Shown here: positions 18,220-27,072 of the stretch, one piece after another
How the letters are laid out: each line of letters opens with the position of its first letter
Position numbering within the stretch: position 1 is the first letter of the stretch
NCBI RefSeq assembly: GCF_000979455.1
Contig: NZ_JJOY01000030.1
Span: 62,001-126,000 of the forward strand
Reading direction: 5' to 3'
Length of the DNA stretch: 64,000 bases
DNA from: Methanosarcina sp. 2.H.T.1A.6
GTDB taxonomy: Archaea > Halobacteriota > Methanosarcinia > Methanosarcinales > Methanosarcinaceae
The notes under the pieces: generated by a model
What the model saw: only the letters and a program-made list of their open reading frames with translations
Databases searched by the model: none
Told to the model about the DNA's origin: nothing
Translations under genes and position numbers: made by a program

Positions 18220-18717
18220 TCATAAAGGTAATTCCGGCTTTATAACCATCTGCCTTTTGACTTCAAGATCACGCTTTGCAATAAGGGCACCGCTTTCATA
18301 ATCAACCACCTTTACAGAAACCCTATCCTCCGGATCCAGTTTCATTGCAGGCAGTCCACTCTTATTCAGAGCAAGCACCCTGTGATCCCCGACTCCAAGG
18401 GTGCCCAGTGCAGAGTCATTGAGCGGGTATGAAGTCCCATTAATATCCATGATAACAGATAGTGAGGAACTGTCGAAAAAGAGATGATCTCCCCCATCAT
18501 GTTTGAACTCAAGTGAACTGTCATCATCCGAAAAATACACCGTGAGTTTTGCTGCTGGTGACCCTTTGTGGAAGGAATCCGCATATCCCGAAAAAATGAC
18601 TGCTGAAACGAGGCCTGCTAGAATGAAAACAATTGCAATTGAGAGTGCCGTCCCGATGACAGGAGCGGTTCCTTTTTCATCTGAGAACGCGACTACGGAA
18701 AAATGTTTGGCCGTCAT
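18220..18717 (-). CDS. Archaeal type IV pilin-like protein
   Basis: 165 aa. The N-terminus SDEKGTAPVIGTALSIAIVFILAGLVSAVIF is the archaeal pilin N-terminal domain (DUF1628 type): a positively charged leader, a pre-pilin cleavage region before APVIGT, and a hydrophobic helix. The rest (about 50-165) is a beta-rich extracellular domain (HDGGDHLFF, VGDHRVLALNKSG). Such proteins are exported, cut by an archaeal prepilin peptidase and built into pili or surface fibres; the exact role here is unknown. AGGGGGT precedes the ATG by 5 nt. No pilus assembly genes are nearby. Confidence 0.85.
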   Translation of the reverse strand: MTAKHFSVVAFSDEKGTAPVIGTALSIAIVFILAGLVSAVIFSGYADSFHKGSPAAKLTVYFSDDDSSLEFKHDGGDHLFFDSSSLSVIMDINGTSYPLNDSALGTLGVGDHRVLALNKSGLPAMKLDPEDRVSVKVVDYESGALIAKRDLEVKRQMVIKPELPL

Positions 18718-18949
18718 ATTACCCCCTGAACAGAAAATCGTACAAATAATATTAAGACAGTGTAGTTTAAATTTATAGATATATAAGTTTATTCCAGACA
18801 GTTCCGGACAGGTTCATATCAGCTTCAATCAAGAGCAAAGATATGAAAAAACTGTAGTAAAAGGCAAACTATTTTACCTTTATCAACCTTATTTCCTGCA
18901 AGAAAATTCATATAAGTGCTGACTTCCGGAGTGACAGGAGGAAAGAAAC

Positions 18950-19372
18950 TTGAGCAAAAAAAAGAGAATATACCTTGCAGGCCCACTCTTCACGCATGCC
19001 GAACTCGAATATAACCTGAAATTGAAGGATATGCTGCTCAACAATGGCTTTTCCGTTTTTTTGCCCCAGGAAGACGCAGAAGATGCGGCACATGAGCGCG
19101 AAAGACAAAATCAGGAATGTATATTTACGAAATGCGTGGAAGGTGTGGATGCATCAGACCTGGTTGTCGCAGTCCTTGACGGTGTGGATGTGGATTCCGG
19201 GACAGCCTGGGAAATAGGTTATGCCTATGCAAAAGGAAAACCTGTTATAGGACTCAGGACTGATTTCAGGGCATTTTCGGACGGAATCGTGAACCTGATG
19301 GTGGAAATGGCTATAGTCTCCCTGGCAAAAGATGAAGAAGAACTGTTGAAAGTAACGGAAAAATTCCGATAA
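18950..19372 (+). CDS. Nucleoside 2-deoxyribosyltransferase family protein
   Basis: 140 aa. The N-terminus RIYLAGPLFTHAELEYN, the DLVVAVLDGVDVDSGTAWEIGYAYAKGKPVIGLRTD block and the Glu/Asp residues around it match the nucleoside 2-deoxyribosyltransferase family, which exchanges bases on deoxyribose or hydrolyses nucleotides. The start is TTG at 18950, with AGGAGG about 9 nt before it. Family members vary in substrate (including deoxynucleoside monophosphate hydrolases), so only the family is claimed. It is monocistronic. Confidence 0.88.
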   Translation: MSKKKRIYLAGPLFTHAELEYNLKLKDMLLNNGFSVFLPQEDAEDAAHERERQNQECIFTKCVEGVDASDLVVAVLDGVDVDSGTAWEIGYAYAKGKPVIGLRTDFRAFSDGIVNLMVEMAIVSLAKDEEELLKVTEKFR

Positions 19373-19727
19373 TTTATTTCTTTTTTATTGTATGTTTATA
19401 CCGGGTGCACATCTTATTTGTCTTATTTGTCTTATTTGGCTCCCTATTTGTCTCCCCGGTTTACCATTAAAGGTCAGTCCATTTACCGGTTTCTGAAATC
19501 ATTTCACAAAAAAAGAGAGGGATAAAGCCTGTGAACTGAGTCTTAAAAATAACCTTCAGGTTTACAGATAACTCACAAATAGTCGTTTTTATTTTATATA
19601 TATTATCTCCCAAATGAGATAAATATTAAAAAAGATTCAACGTCTGTAGCCATAATTTATAATGATTATTAATTTGAAAAATGTATATATGGCAGGCCCG
19701 ACATATTACGTATAGGAGGTTAAAAAA
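19373..19727. other. Gap before a small-protein gene
   Basis: A T-rich stretch just after the deoxyribosyltransferase (19378-19395) could terminate it. A CTTATTTGT word repeats at 19412-19440. AT-rich sequence at 19585-19680 likely holds the promoter of the next small gene. No other gene is seen. Confidence 0.45.
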
Positions 19728-19895
19728 ATGACCTTTCCAAAAGGATACACTTTCACAAAAGTGAAGACATCACACGGGCCTGAGATGTACGTGACCCAGT
19801 TTGGAAAACTGGTAAAGGTTGTACCCTGCAGCCCGCAGGTGAAAATATCCGAAAGCTATGCAAGTAACTTGATCAGGCAGATCGAGTCAGATTAA
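19728..19895 (+). CDS. Small conserved-looking protein, 55 aa
   Basis: Short reading frame with an excellent Shine-Dalgarno site (AGGAGG ending 8 nt before the ATG). The protein starts MTFPKGYTFTKVKTSHGPEM and continues YVTQFGKLVKVVPCSPQVKI to IRQIESD. It is soluble, slightly basic, with one Cys in VVPCSPQ, and has no membrane segment or known motif that I recognise. The good start signal and balanced codon use argue that it is real. Function unknown. Confidence 0.7.
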   Translation: MTFPKGYTFTKVKTSHGPEMYVTQFGKLVKVVPCSPQVKISESYASNLIRQIESD

Positions 19896-20450
19896 AAGAT
19901 AAGAATCAAAGATAAGAAATTATCTGAAAAGAAATTATCCGAAAAGAAATTATCCGAAAAGAAATTATCCGACTTTTTCTTTTTGACTCGGACCATTTTC
20001 GTGAAAAACCTTTTTCGGCCGAACCACTTTCGGTCCATTCTTTTCTGCATAACTTCTACATAGTGTACCGAGCTTTTTTTCAACACCATCCTGTCCTGAA
20101 TTCTCCAGTCTGGCACTTATTAAACTGAATAAACTGAACTATCTACGTGGAATCTGTTAACCGTATATTTTTCCAGCGAGCTTATTTCAAAACTACCTCT
20201 ATCCTTCCATACCAATTTTTTAGAGTGAAGAATTCAAGATCATCAAGCCTAATGGAAAATCTGCGTTAGGTCAAAAACATGAATAATCGGAATTTTGAAA
20301 TCATCTCAGCAGGAACCTCTTAACCGGAGATGAGGATGTAGCCCTATAAAGTAACACATCGCCAATAGATTCCACCATCCAAGATATAAGGATATAATTT
20401 CAATTTTATATCAATAAAATAATCCTAACAAAAGAGAGGAATAGGATAAA
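19896..20450. other. Gap with 15-bp tandem repeats
   Basis: Immediately after the small gene, GAAATTATCCGAAAA-type units repeat four times (19915-19971), followed by a T-rich TTTTTCTTTTT that could end transcription. The remaining 450 bp hold no recognised gene; AT-rich sequence at 20395-20425 is probably the promoter for the acetyltransferase. Confidence 0.5.
19915..19971. repeat. 15-bp tandem repeat, four copies
   Basis: Unit GAAATTATCCGAAAA (first copy has CTG for CCG), starting 20 bp after the stop of the 55-aa gene. Confidence 0.9.
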
Positions 20451-20873
20451 TTGATCAGAACTTACAGGGAAACAGACCTTGAAGAGATGGTAAGGATCTG
20501 GTACGATGCATCCATCATTGCCCATCCCTTTATGCCAGCTTCTTTCTGGGCTTCTTATAAATCCGCAATGAAGGAAAAGTACCTGCCTCTTGCAGAAAAT
20601 TATGTTTTTGAACGGGAAGGAAAGATTACAGGCTTTATGTCGCTTGCCGGAGAGAGGGTATGTGCCCTCTTCGTAGCTCCCGAAGCGCAGGGGAAAGGAA
20701 CAGGGAAAGCTCTTCTCGAGCACGCAAAAGCCCTGAAAGGCAGGCTTTCCCTTAAGGCCTACAGGGATAACAAAAAAGCTATCCTCTTTTATGAAAAGAG
20801 CGGGCTTAGAGCAGCCGGGGAAGAGGTTGATGAGCATACGGGCTGCTACCAGATTTTGATGGAGTGGGAATAA
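20451..20873 (+). CDS. GNAT-family N-acetyltransferase
   Basis: 140 aa acetyl-CoA-dependent transferase. The acetyl-CoA pyrophosphate loop is FVAPEAQGKGTGKALLEHAK (about 76-95); the C-terminal strand pair LKAYRDNKKAILFYEKSGL is typical of the fold. The N-terminus IRTYRETDLEEMVRIWYDAS also fits. It starts at TTG 20451 with a purine-rich AGAGAGGA about 10 nt upstream. The substrate is unknown (similar bacterial proteins include YjaB-type enzymes). It lies just outside the restriction-modification island. Confidence 0.9.
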   Translation: MIRTYRETDLEEMVRIWYDASIIAHPFMPASFWASYKSAMKEKYLPLAENYVFEREGKITGFMSLAGERVCALFVAPEAQGKGTGKALLEHAKALKGRLSLKAYRDNKKAILFYEKSGLRAAGEEVDEHTGCYQILMEWE

Positions 20874-21074
20874 AGTTCCAATCCGGGGCTTCAAGACTTT
20901 GATGTATGAAGGCTTTGATGCATGTTCAGTTTTAAGGGCACTTACTGAACACAATGGGGTGTCACGAAAGAAAAGGAAGGAAGAGAAGAAAGAGAAGAAA
21001 GAGAAAAAGGAAGGAAGAGAAGAAAAAAAGAAAGAAGAAAAGAAGGACGGAAAGGAGTAAAGGAGAGAAAGGCC

Positions 21075-22061
21075 ATGAACCATGAAACTGGAGATCGATC
21101 CATTAAAGGGGGGGAAGACTCACTTTTCCGGCATCTTGCACCCGATACGCCGGCAGTGAAGAAGATAAAAAGCCTGCAGGGTATAGAGTATGAATACGCC
21201 GAGCATATAGGAATAACAGAATATTCGATTGCCAGGCATTTTTGCGAGGCTGACAGAAAAATAAAGGATAAGGATGCAGTATCGGCATTAAAGAATATCA
21301 GAAAAAACGACAACAAAGATGTTTCTTTTTTTAAACAGGACCTTGAAAAAGAAATTGTCAAAAACCTGATAGAACTCCTTGAAGAAAAACCAATAACCCA
21401 CCATGAGTTAAAGCTGGTAATAGACTACATTTTAGAGGTTATCGAGAACAGATCATGGATGGAAGATGAACAGGCATACATAAAGTGGGTAGCTTACGTC
21501 ATGAACCTATTCACAGAAGAAGAGAATGAAGAGTATGAGAAGAGCATAAAACAGCTTGCTGCTAAACTGGGTTTGTCCGGTAAACACGCGGAACTCATTC
21601 TCATGAAAGGGGACGAGGAAGATTATTTCGAATTTGTAGAGGAATATGGAGAAGAAAATGAAGTAGAGGAAAGGGATGAAAGAGAAGAGCTGACCGAAAA
21701 AGAGATGATGGCAGAAGTGGAAAGCAGGTTCCTTTCAATGGAAGACCCCGAAAAATTCGATTTCCTGCTGGAAAACGGCCCGGAGTTTTACGAACTTGCA
21801 GGACTTTACATCTCCGAACTGTCAGAAAAAGGTGAATTTGGGAGGATTCAGGAAATTTACAGCAAACTCACTGAGAAATACGACGACTTCATTTACCTGT
21901 ACGTTTTCATGGGAGCAACCTACCTCGAAATGGACCCTGCCCTTGCAAAATCCTATTTTGAACAGGCACTAAGAGCCCTCGATAAACTCAATGACCTTTC
22001 GGACTCCACAAAAGAAAGATTAAGAACAAACTTCCTCGCCCTGATCGAGAAAATAAACTGA
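21075..22061 (+). CDS. Helical TPR-like protein of unknown function, paralogue A
   Basis: 328 aa, acidic and largely helical. It is clearly related to the protein at 25688-26791: shared blocks include APDTPAVKKIKS, LEKEIVKNL, VIENRSW and KWVAYVM near the N-terminus. Near the C-terminus the shared blocks are EKFDFLLENGPEFYEL and DPALAKSYFEQALRAL, the last a TPR-like helix pair. A strongly acidic linker (about 178-225) joins the halves. I do not recognise a named family. AAGGAG lies about 10 nt before the ATG. A purine-only tract (20965-21070) precedes it. It stands at the left edge of the type I restriction island, so a defence or accessory role is possible but unproven. Confidence 0.7.
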   Translation: MNHETGDRSIKGGEDSLFRHLAPDTPAVKKIKSLQGIEYEYAEHIGITEYSIARHFCEADRKIKDKDAVSALKNIRKNDNKDVSFFKQDLEKEIVKNLIELLEEKPITHHELKLVIDYILEVIENRSWMEDEQAYIKWVAYVMNLFTEEENEEYEKSIKQLAAKLGLSGKHAELILMKGDEEDYFEFVEEYGEENEVEERDEREELTEKEMMAEVESRFLSMEDPEKFDFLLENGPEFYELAGLYISELSEKGEFGRIQEIYSKLTEKYDDFIYLYVFMGATYLEMDPALAKSYFEQALRALDKLNDLSDSTKERLRTNFLALIEKIN

Positions 22062-22377
22062 TTACAAACGGATCCGGATTTAAGGACCCGGTATAAACAG
22101 GTGAAAAGCCGGATAGCCTTTATCCGAAGATAGCCTTATCCGAAGATATTTTTTATGAGGGCAACTTGCCCGATAAATCTTTTCTCATCAGGAAAATTAT
22201 GATTCACTGCCTGAAAAGGGGGTCTTTTGTCTAAAAATACAGCAGCGTCTGATAGATCACTGCACTATGTAAACTACAATATGTAAAGCACTGACCACTG
22301 CTCATAATCAGCAATTTTATAACAGTTCACGGCTTATCCTGAGCCATCATAAGCCATCATTACAGTGTTGATCATCA
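22062..22377. other. Gap upstream of hsdM
   Basis: No gene. A near-perfect direct repeat TAGCCTTTATCCGAAGA / TAGCCTTATCCGAAGA lies at 22114-22146. AT-rich sequence at 22150-22200 may hold the hsdM promoter. Confidence 0.4.
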
Positions 22378-23940
22378 ATGGCAAAAAACACAGCAAGCTC
22401 AAACGGCGCAAACCTCGGTTTTGAAGAAAAACTCTGGCAGACAGCAGATAAGCTCAGAAACAACATGGACGCAGCGGAGTACAAGCACGTCGTACTCGGC
22501 CTTATTTTTCTGAAATACATATCGGATGCTTTTGAGGAGATGCATGAAAAATTGCTCTCGGAAGTCGAAGAAGGTGCTGACCCGGAAGACCCGGAAGAAT
22601 ACCTCGCAGAAAACGTCTTCTGGGTGCCTCCCGAAGCCCGCTGGAGCCACCTGAAAAAGAACGCAAAGCAGCCCACGATAGGAAAAATCGTGGACGATGC
22701 CATGACCGCAATAGAAAGGGATAATAACACCCTGAAAGGCGTGCTCCCGAAAAACTACGCGCGGGAAGGGCTTGACAAGCAGCGCCTGGGCGAGCTGATC
22801 GACCTTGTGGGCACAATCGGCCTCGGTGATAAGGAGAGCCGCAGCAAAGACGTACTCGGCAGGGTCTACGAATATTTCCTCGGCATGTTTGCAGATGCAG
22901 AAGGAAAGCGCGGCGGCCAGTTCTACACCCCAAGGAGCATAGTACGGGTCCTTGTCGAGATGATTGAGCCCTACAGAGGCAGGATTTATGACCCCTGCTG
23001 CGGCTCGGGAGGGATGTTTGTCCAGAGCGAGAAATTCATTGAAGCCCACGACGGCCGCCTTGAAAACATCTCCGTTTCCGGCCAGGAATCAAACCAGACC
23101 ACCTGGCGCCTCTGCAAAATGAACCTCGCTATCCGGGGCATAGACAACGACGGAATCAAATGGGGCGACACCTTCCATAATGACCTGCACAAAGACCTGA
23201 AAGCCGATTTTATTCTCTCAAACCCGCCTTTCAACGATTCCGACTGGAAAGGCGAACTCCTGGCTGAAGACGCCCGCTGGAAATTCGGAATCCCACCCAG
23301 AGGCAACGCCAATTTCGCCTGGGTCCAGCACTACATCCACCACCTCTCCCCGACCGGAATTGCAGGCTTCGTCCTGGCGAACGGCTCAATGTCTTCAAAC
23401 ACCTCCGGCGAAGGCGAGATCCGGAAAAACATCATCGAAGCCGACCTTGTGGACTGCATGATAGCGCTTCCCGGCCAGCTCTTTTACAACACCGCAATCC
23501 CGGCCTGCCTCTGGTTCCTTGCCCGCGACAAGCAGAACAGCGGTTTTCGGGACCGGCGCGGGGAAGTCCTTTTTATTGACGCCCGGAACATGGGAGTTTT
23601 GCGGGACCGCACCCACCGCGAACTTACAGATGAAGAAGTCCGGAAAATTGCCGACACTTACCACGCCTGGCGAGGGGAAAAAGTCGAAACCATAGAAAGC
23701 GGGGAATATGAAGATGTGCCGGGCTTCTGCAAGTCAGCAACCCTTGAAGAGATCAAGAAGCACGATTATATCCTGACCCCTGGCCGTTATGTGGGTTTTG
23801 AAGAAGCCGAAGAGGATGACGAGGAGTTTGAAGAGAAAATGGAAAGACTGACTGCTGAACTTTCGGAGCAGTTCAGGAAATCCGGGGAGCTGGAGAAGAA
23901 GATTAAGGAGAATCTGGCAGGGCTCGGGTATGAACTCTGA
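22378..23940 (+). CDS. hsdM: Type I restriction-modification DNA methylase subunit HsdM
   Basis: 520 aa N6-adenine methyltransferase subunit. The N-terminal helical HsdM domain (about 15-150, [32 protein letters not shown]) is followed by the SAM-binding fold: [14 protein letters not shown] (182 on), motif [11 protein letters not shown] (205-214) and catalytic motif IV NPPF (282-285). With HsdS it forms M2S methylase; with HsdR the full restriction complex. Codon use is like the host's and relatively GC-rich. The gene order here is unusual: two unrelated genes separate it from hsdS. Confidence 0.97.
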   Translation: MAKNTASSNGANLGFEEKLWQTADKLRNNMDAAEYKHVVLGLIFLKYISDAFEEMHEKLLSEVEEGADPEDPEEYLAENVFWVPPEARWSHLKKNAKQPTIGKIVDDAMTAIERDNNTLKGVLPKNYAREGLDKQRLGELIDLVGTIGLGDKESRSKDVLGRVYEYFLGMFADAEGKRGGQFYTPRSIVRVLVEMIEPYRGRIYDPCCGSGGMFVQSEKFIEAHDGRLENISVSGQESNQTTWRLCKMNLAIRGIDNDGIKWGDTFHNDLHKDLKADFILSNPPFNDSDWKGELLAEDARWKFGIPPRGNANFAWVQHYIHHLSPTGIAGFVLANGSMSSNTSGEGEIRKNIIEADLVDCMIALPGQLFYNTAIPACLWFLARDKQNSGFRDRRGEVLFIDARNMGVLRDRTHRELTDEEVRKIADTYHAWRGEKVETIESGEYEDVPGFCKSATLEEIKKHDYILTPGRYVGFEEAEEDDEEFEEKMERLTAELSEQFRKSGELEKKIKENLAGLGYEL

Positions 23941-24007
23941 AGAAAGGTTGAAAGAATCCGAGACTCTTGAACTGAAAATCCGATGAAAAAGATTCACAAA
24001 TGATCTG

Positions 24008-24067
24008 AAAGGTGGTCAGAAAGGTGGTCAAAAAGGTGGTCAAAAAGGTGGTCAAAAAGGTGGTCAG
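24008..24067. repeat. 12-bp tandem repeat, five copies
   Basis: AAAGGTGGTCAA (or ...CAG) repeated five times between hsdM and the Schlafen-type gene, about 50 bp before the latter's start. Confidence 0.95.
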
Positions 24068-24116
24068 GAATCCAAAAACAATTGTAAATTTGAATGGAGA
24101 GTAGTGAGTAAATTTT

Positions 24117-25577
24117 ATGGACAAGAAAAAGCTGCTGGAAAGGCTGGAAGAACTTGAGTGGGAAGACTTCGAAGTAAAAGAAGCCAGAGATTCCGTTCCA
24201 AAGAACAGTTTTGAAACTGTAAGTGCCTTTGCAAATACAAACGGTGGTTGGCTGGTTTTTGGAGTAAAGCAATCAGGAAAGAAATTTGAAATTACTGGCG
24301 TTGAGGACGCCGAAAAAATAGAACAGGATTTTACAACTGTTCTGCGTGGTGAGAAGTTCAACCAGAAAAATCAGGTTTCCAGCAGGAGATACAGTATTGA
24401 AGGAAAAACGATACTTGCTTTCTATATCCCGGCTTCAGAAAAGAAGCCTGTTTATTTTAATTCGAGGAAAAACACATTTATAAGAACAGGAAGCGGAGAC
24501 CAGCGGGCAACTGATGCAGAAATTGATGCGCTGTACAGAGACTCCGCTTTTGGGACGAAAGACAGGGAGCTTACGGAATTCACATTTAAAGATCTTGACC
24601 CAAAAACGGTAGAGGATTACAAAATATACCTGGGAAACGTAAATCCCGAACACAGGTACAATAAGCTTTCATCCGAAGCCCTGCTTGAAAAACTACAGGC
24701 CCTTGTCAACGGCAAGGTAACTGCCGGCGGCCTGCTGATCTTTGGGACTGAAGATAATATCAACCACCTGCTCACCGATTTCAGGATCGATTATCTGGAA
24801 ATCCTTGGCACTTCTTACTCTGACGCCCCTACACGGTACAGCTACCGCCTCTCGGAAGAAGAAAACCTGTTCCGTTTTTATTTCAGCATTTTCGAGCGCC
24901 TGATTAAAAAGATAGAGCTTCCTTTCACCCTCCGCCCGGACGGTTTTGCAACCGACCGCCAGCCCCAGCTTGTAGCCGTCCGGGAAGCTCTGGTAAACCT
25001 CCTTATGCATTCCGACTACTTCAGTCCTATGAAGCCCAGAATCCGTGTATTCCTCAACCGGATCGAGTTCATGAACCCCGGTCCCCTCCCAAAAGACCTG
25101 GCTTCAATAATGAAGGAAGACTTCACAATGCCCCGGAACCCCACAATCGCCAGGATCTTCCGCGCCATAAAACTCTCCGAAAATGCCGGCTCTGGCTTTG
25201 ATAAAATGTTTTCCGGCTGGAAAGCCCACTACGGAATGGAGCCAATAGTAACCGGCGGCATTGACTTCTACAAGATAGAGTTCCCCCTGAAAAAAGATGA
25301 AACCGAAAAAGAAACAACCAGCAAAGAACCCGAAACCGAGGAGAAAACTAGGGAGAAAACTAGGGAGAAAACTAGGGAGAAAACTAGGGAGAAAACTAGG
25401 GAGAAAATCATTTCCTTGATTAAAGAAAAACCTGAAATTACAACAAATGAGATGGCAGAAAAACTGAACATTTCCGTTAAAGGTATTGAATGGCAACTCA
25501 GGAATCTGAGAGAACAGGGAATTCTTAAAAGAATGGGTCCTGATAAAGGCGGATACTGGGAAATAATTGGAAAATGA
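24117..25577 (+). CDS. Schlafen/AlbA-2 domain protein with C-terminal winged helix
   Basis: 486 aa. The N-terminal AlbA_2 (Schlafen-type) domain (about 10-135: FEVKEARDSVPKNSFETVSAFANTNGGWLVFGV, TFIRTGSGDQRAT) is followed by a GHKL/HATPase_c_4-like region (AVREALVNLLMHSDY, about 285-299; ENAGSGFDKMF, about 358-368). A charged linker of five in-frame EKTR repeats (about 409-428) leads to a C-terminal winged helix (TTNEMAEKLNISVKGIEWQLRNL). This is the COG2865 type, called putative transcriptional regulators and often found in restriction or other defence loci. It sits between hsdM and hsdS; regulation of the island or a nucleic-acid role is inference. Start at ATG 24117. Confidence 0.88.
   Translation: MDKKKLLERLEELEWEDFEVKEARDSVPKNSFETVSAFANTNGGWLVFGVKQSGKKFEITGVEDAEKIEQDFTTVLRGEKFNQKNQVSSRRYSIEGKTILAFYIPASEKKPVYFNSRKNTFIRTGSGDQRATDAEIDALYRDSAFGTKDRELTEFTFKDLDPKTVEDYKIYLGNVNPEHRYNKLSSEALLEKLQALVNGKVTAGGLLIFGTEDNINHLLTDFRIDYLEILGTSYSDAPTRYSYRLSEEENLFRFYFSIFERLIKKIELPFTLRPDGFATDRQPQLVAVREALVNLLMHSDYFSPMKPRIRVFLNRIEFMNPGPLPKDLASIMKEDFTMPRNPTIARIFRAIKLSENAGSGFDKMFSGWKAHYGMEPIVTGGIDFYKIEFPLKKDETEKETTSKEPETEEKTREKTREKTREKTREKTREKIISLIKEKPEITTNEMAEKLNISVKGIEWQLRNLREQGILKRMGPDKGGYWEIIGK
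25341..25400 (+). repeat. In-frame 12-bp coding repeat (EKTR x5)
   Basis: GAGAAAACTAGG occurs five times in succession inside the Schlafen-type gene. Each unit is four codons, so copy-number changes alter linker length but keep the frame. Confidence 0.95.
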
Positions 25578-25687
25578 GTGGAAAAAATACCCAAAAGCGC
25601 TGGGAAAAAGATTCAGTGAACTAAAAAACAGAGGAGTTCGTTATTTCCGATCATTAGAAATCCATATAAGCCAATAATCAGAGAACG
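25578..25687 (+). pseudogene. Relic peptide repeat, copy 1
   Basis: After the Schlafen gene stop, a frame reads LENEWKKYPKALGKRFSEL and then KNRG. A similar YPTSAGKKFSELKNRG follows the next gene (near 26827-26880). The two stretches of about 45 bp are roughly 80 percent identical. Neither is long enough to be a gene; they look like duplicated remnants of one lost sequence. Confidence 0.4.
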
Positions 25688-26791
25688 GTGTTTATGAGTC
25701 CTGATGAAAACAATCAGTTAGTTGAAGAAGATTTATCCTTGTCCGAATTTCTCGTGCCGGATACTCCGGAAATAAAGGAAATTAAAAGCATTTACGAGAG
25801 AGAACACGAGTACAGCGAGTATCTGGGTGAAATCGAATTTTCAATTGCCGACTATTACTACAACGAGAACCGGAAAGTAACGGATAAAGATTTCATAAGG
25901 GCACTGAAGAATATAAAGCAGAACCGTGACAAACCAATCAGTTTCTTCGAAAAACCCCTTGAGAAAGAAATTGTAAAAAGCCTGTTCGAACCTCTTGAGG
26001 AAAACCCGCTTTACGACCATGAATTCACCCTTGTCCTTGACTATGTTTTGTGGGTCATTGATAACAGGTCCTGGCTGGAAGGCAAACAGGCTTATGTGAA
26101 GTGGATTACATACGTGCTTGGCTTTTTATCAGAAAGCGAAGAGAAAAAATACGAAAGCCAGTTCAAAAAATTTGCACGCAAAATGGGCGTTTCAGGGGCT
26201 CAGGTTGATATGCTCCTCATGAAAAAAGATGCTGAAGACCTCTTTGAGGATGGAGACCTTTTTGAAGAAGGAAGCTTATTCGAAAACCTGAGCCCGGAAG
26301 ATATTTTTGGAGAGGACAGGACGGCAGATGACCTTGAAACAGGTTTCTGTTTAATGACCGATGAAGAAAAATTTGATTTTCTGCTGGACAAAGGCCCGGA
26401 TTATATTGAACTTGTCCAGGATTATATTATGGAACTTGAGGGAAAAGAAAACTTTGATAAAATCCAGGACTTTTACAAAAAGTTCAATGAAAAACACAGA
26501 AACTTTCCTCCTCTTCATCTTATAATTGGAACCGCCTATGTTGGTAAAGATCCTGCTCTTGCAAAATCCTATTTTGAGGAAGCTCTAAGGTCCGTACAGG
26601 AATCAAAAGAGTTCCCTGAAGAAATAAAAGAGGACTTGAAAAGTCATATAGACCTTCTAACGAGCCTCCTCCTCGAAGAAGCTACTGAGAAAGTAGAGGA
26701 AAAAGCAGGTGAAGGCAAAAAAGGCAAAAAGACATGCAAAAGCGGCAAAAAAACACCAAAAAAGGATTCTGAGAGCAAAACCAATGTTTGA
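25688..26791 (+). CDS. Helical TPR-like protein of unknown function, paralogue B
   Basis: 367 aa, paralogous over its length to the protein at 21075-22061 (shared VPDTPEIKEIKSI, LEKEIVKSL, VIDNRSWLEGKQAYVKW, EKFDFLLDKGPDYIEL and DPALAKSYFEEALRSV). It differs by a longer acidic linker and a Lys-rich tail (EKAGEGKKGKKTCKSGKK), which could bind nucleic acid. The C-terminal half has TPR-like helix pairs. The start codon used is TTG or ATG near 25688-25694. It lies between the Schlafen-type gene and hsdS, inside the restriction island. No catalytic motif is visible. Function unknown. Confidence 0.72.
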   Translation: MFMSPDENNQLVEEDLSLSEFLVPDTPEIKEIKSIYEREHEYSEYLGEIEFSIADYYYNENRKVTDKDFIRALKNIKQNRDKPISFFEKPLEKEIVKSLFEPLEENPLYDHEFTLVLDYVLWVIDNRSWLEGKQAYVKWITYVLGFLSESEEKKYESQFKKFARKMGVSGAQVDMLLMKKDAEDLFEDGDLFEEGSLFENLSPEDIFGEDRTADDLETGFCLMTDEEKFDFLLDKGPDYIELVQDYIMELEGKENFDKIQDFYKKFNEKHRNFPPLHLIIGTAYVGKDPALAKSYFEEALRSVQESKEFPEEIKEDLKSHIDLLTSLLLEEATEKVEEKAGEGKKGKKTCKSGKKTPKKDSESKTNV

Positions 26792-26820
26792 AAAATAATT
26801 ATAGGGGCTTGAAAGGACAA

Positions 26821-26990
26821 CTACCTCAAAAGACTATCCAACAAGCGCCGGAAAAAAGTTCAGTGAACTCAAAAACAGGGGAGCCGTAATAGCTGTCTTT
26901 AACGTGTCTTGTCCGCTCGCTTCGCGAGCGGCCTTTCCGATGAAATCACAGAAGAAGAAAAAACAGAACTAAACGCCAGCCTGCCAAAAC
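26821..26990 (+). pseudogene. Relic coding sequence upstream of hsdS
   Basis: Contains the second copy of the YPTSAGKKFSELKNRG-like peptide, then the left inverted repeat, then an open stretch reading SDEITEEEKTELNASLPKPK before a stop. No start codon or complete domain. Likely debris from rearrangement around the hsdS module. Confidence 0.4.
26884..26957. repeat. Left inverted repeat of the hsdS module
   Basis: About 74 bp whose reverse complement returns, imperfectly, at 29561-29629. The best core is GAGCGGCCTTTCCG followed by TGAAATCACA; the outer part shares CCGTA.TAGCT. A local hairpin (CCGCTCGC TTC GCGAGCGG, 26913-26931) lies inside it. Confidence 0.8.
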
Positions 26991-27072
26991 CGAAGTGTAA
27001 AAATCCACCCTGAATAATAAGTTTGGATTCTAATTCCACAAAAGTAATAAAAAATGATATGGGGAAGAGCAA

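Noticed and set aside
22399-23312. Overlapping minus-strand frames inside hsdM
   Set aside because: Shadows of the GC-rich hsdM codons; hsdM has all catalytic motifs in its own frame.
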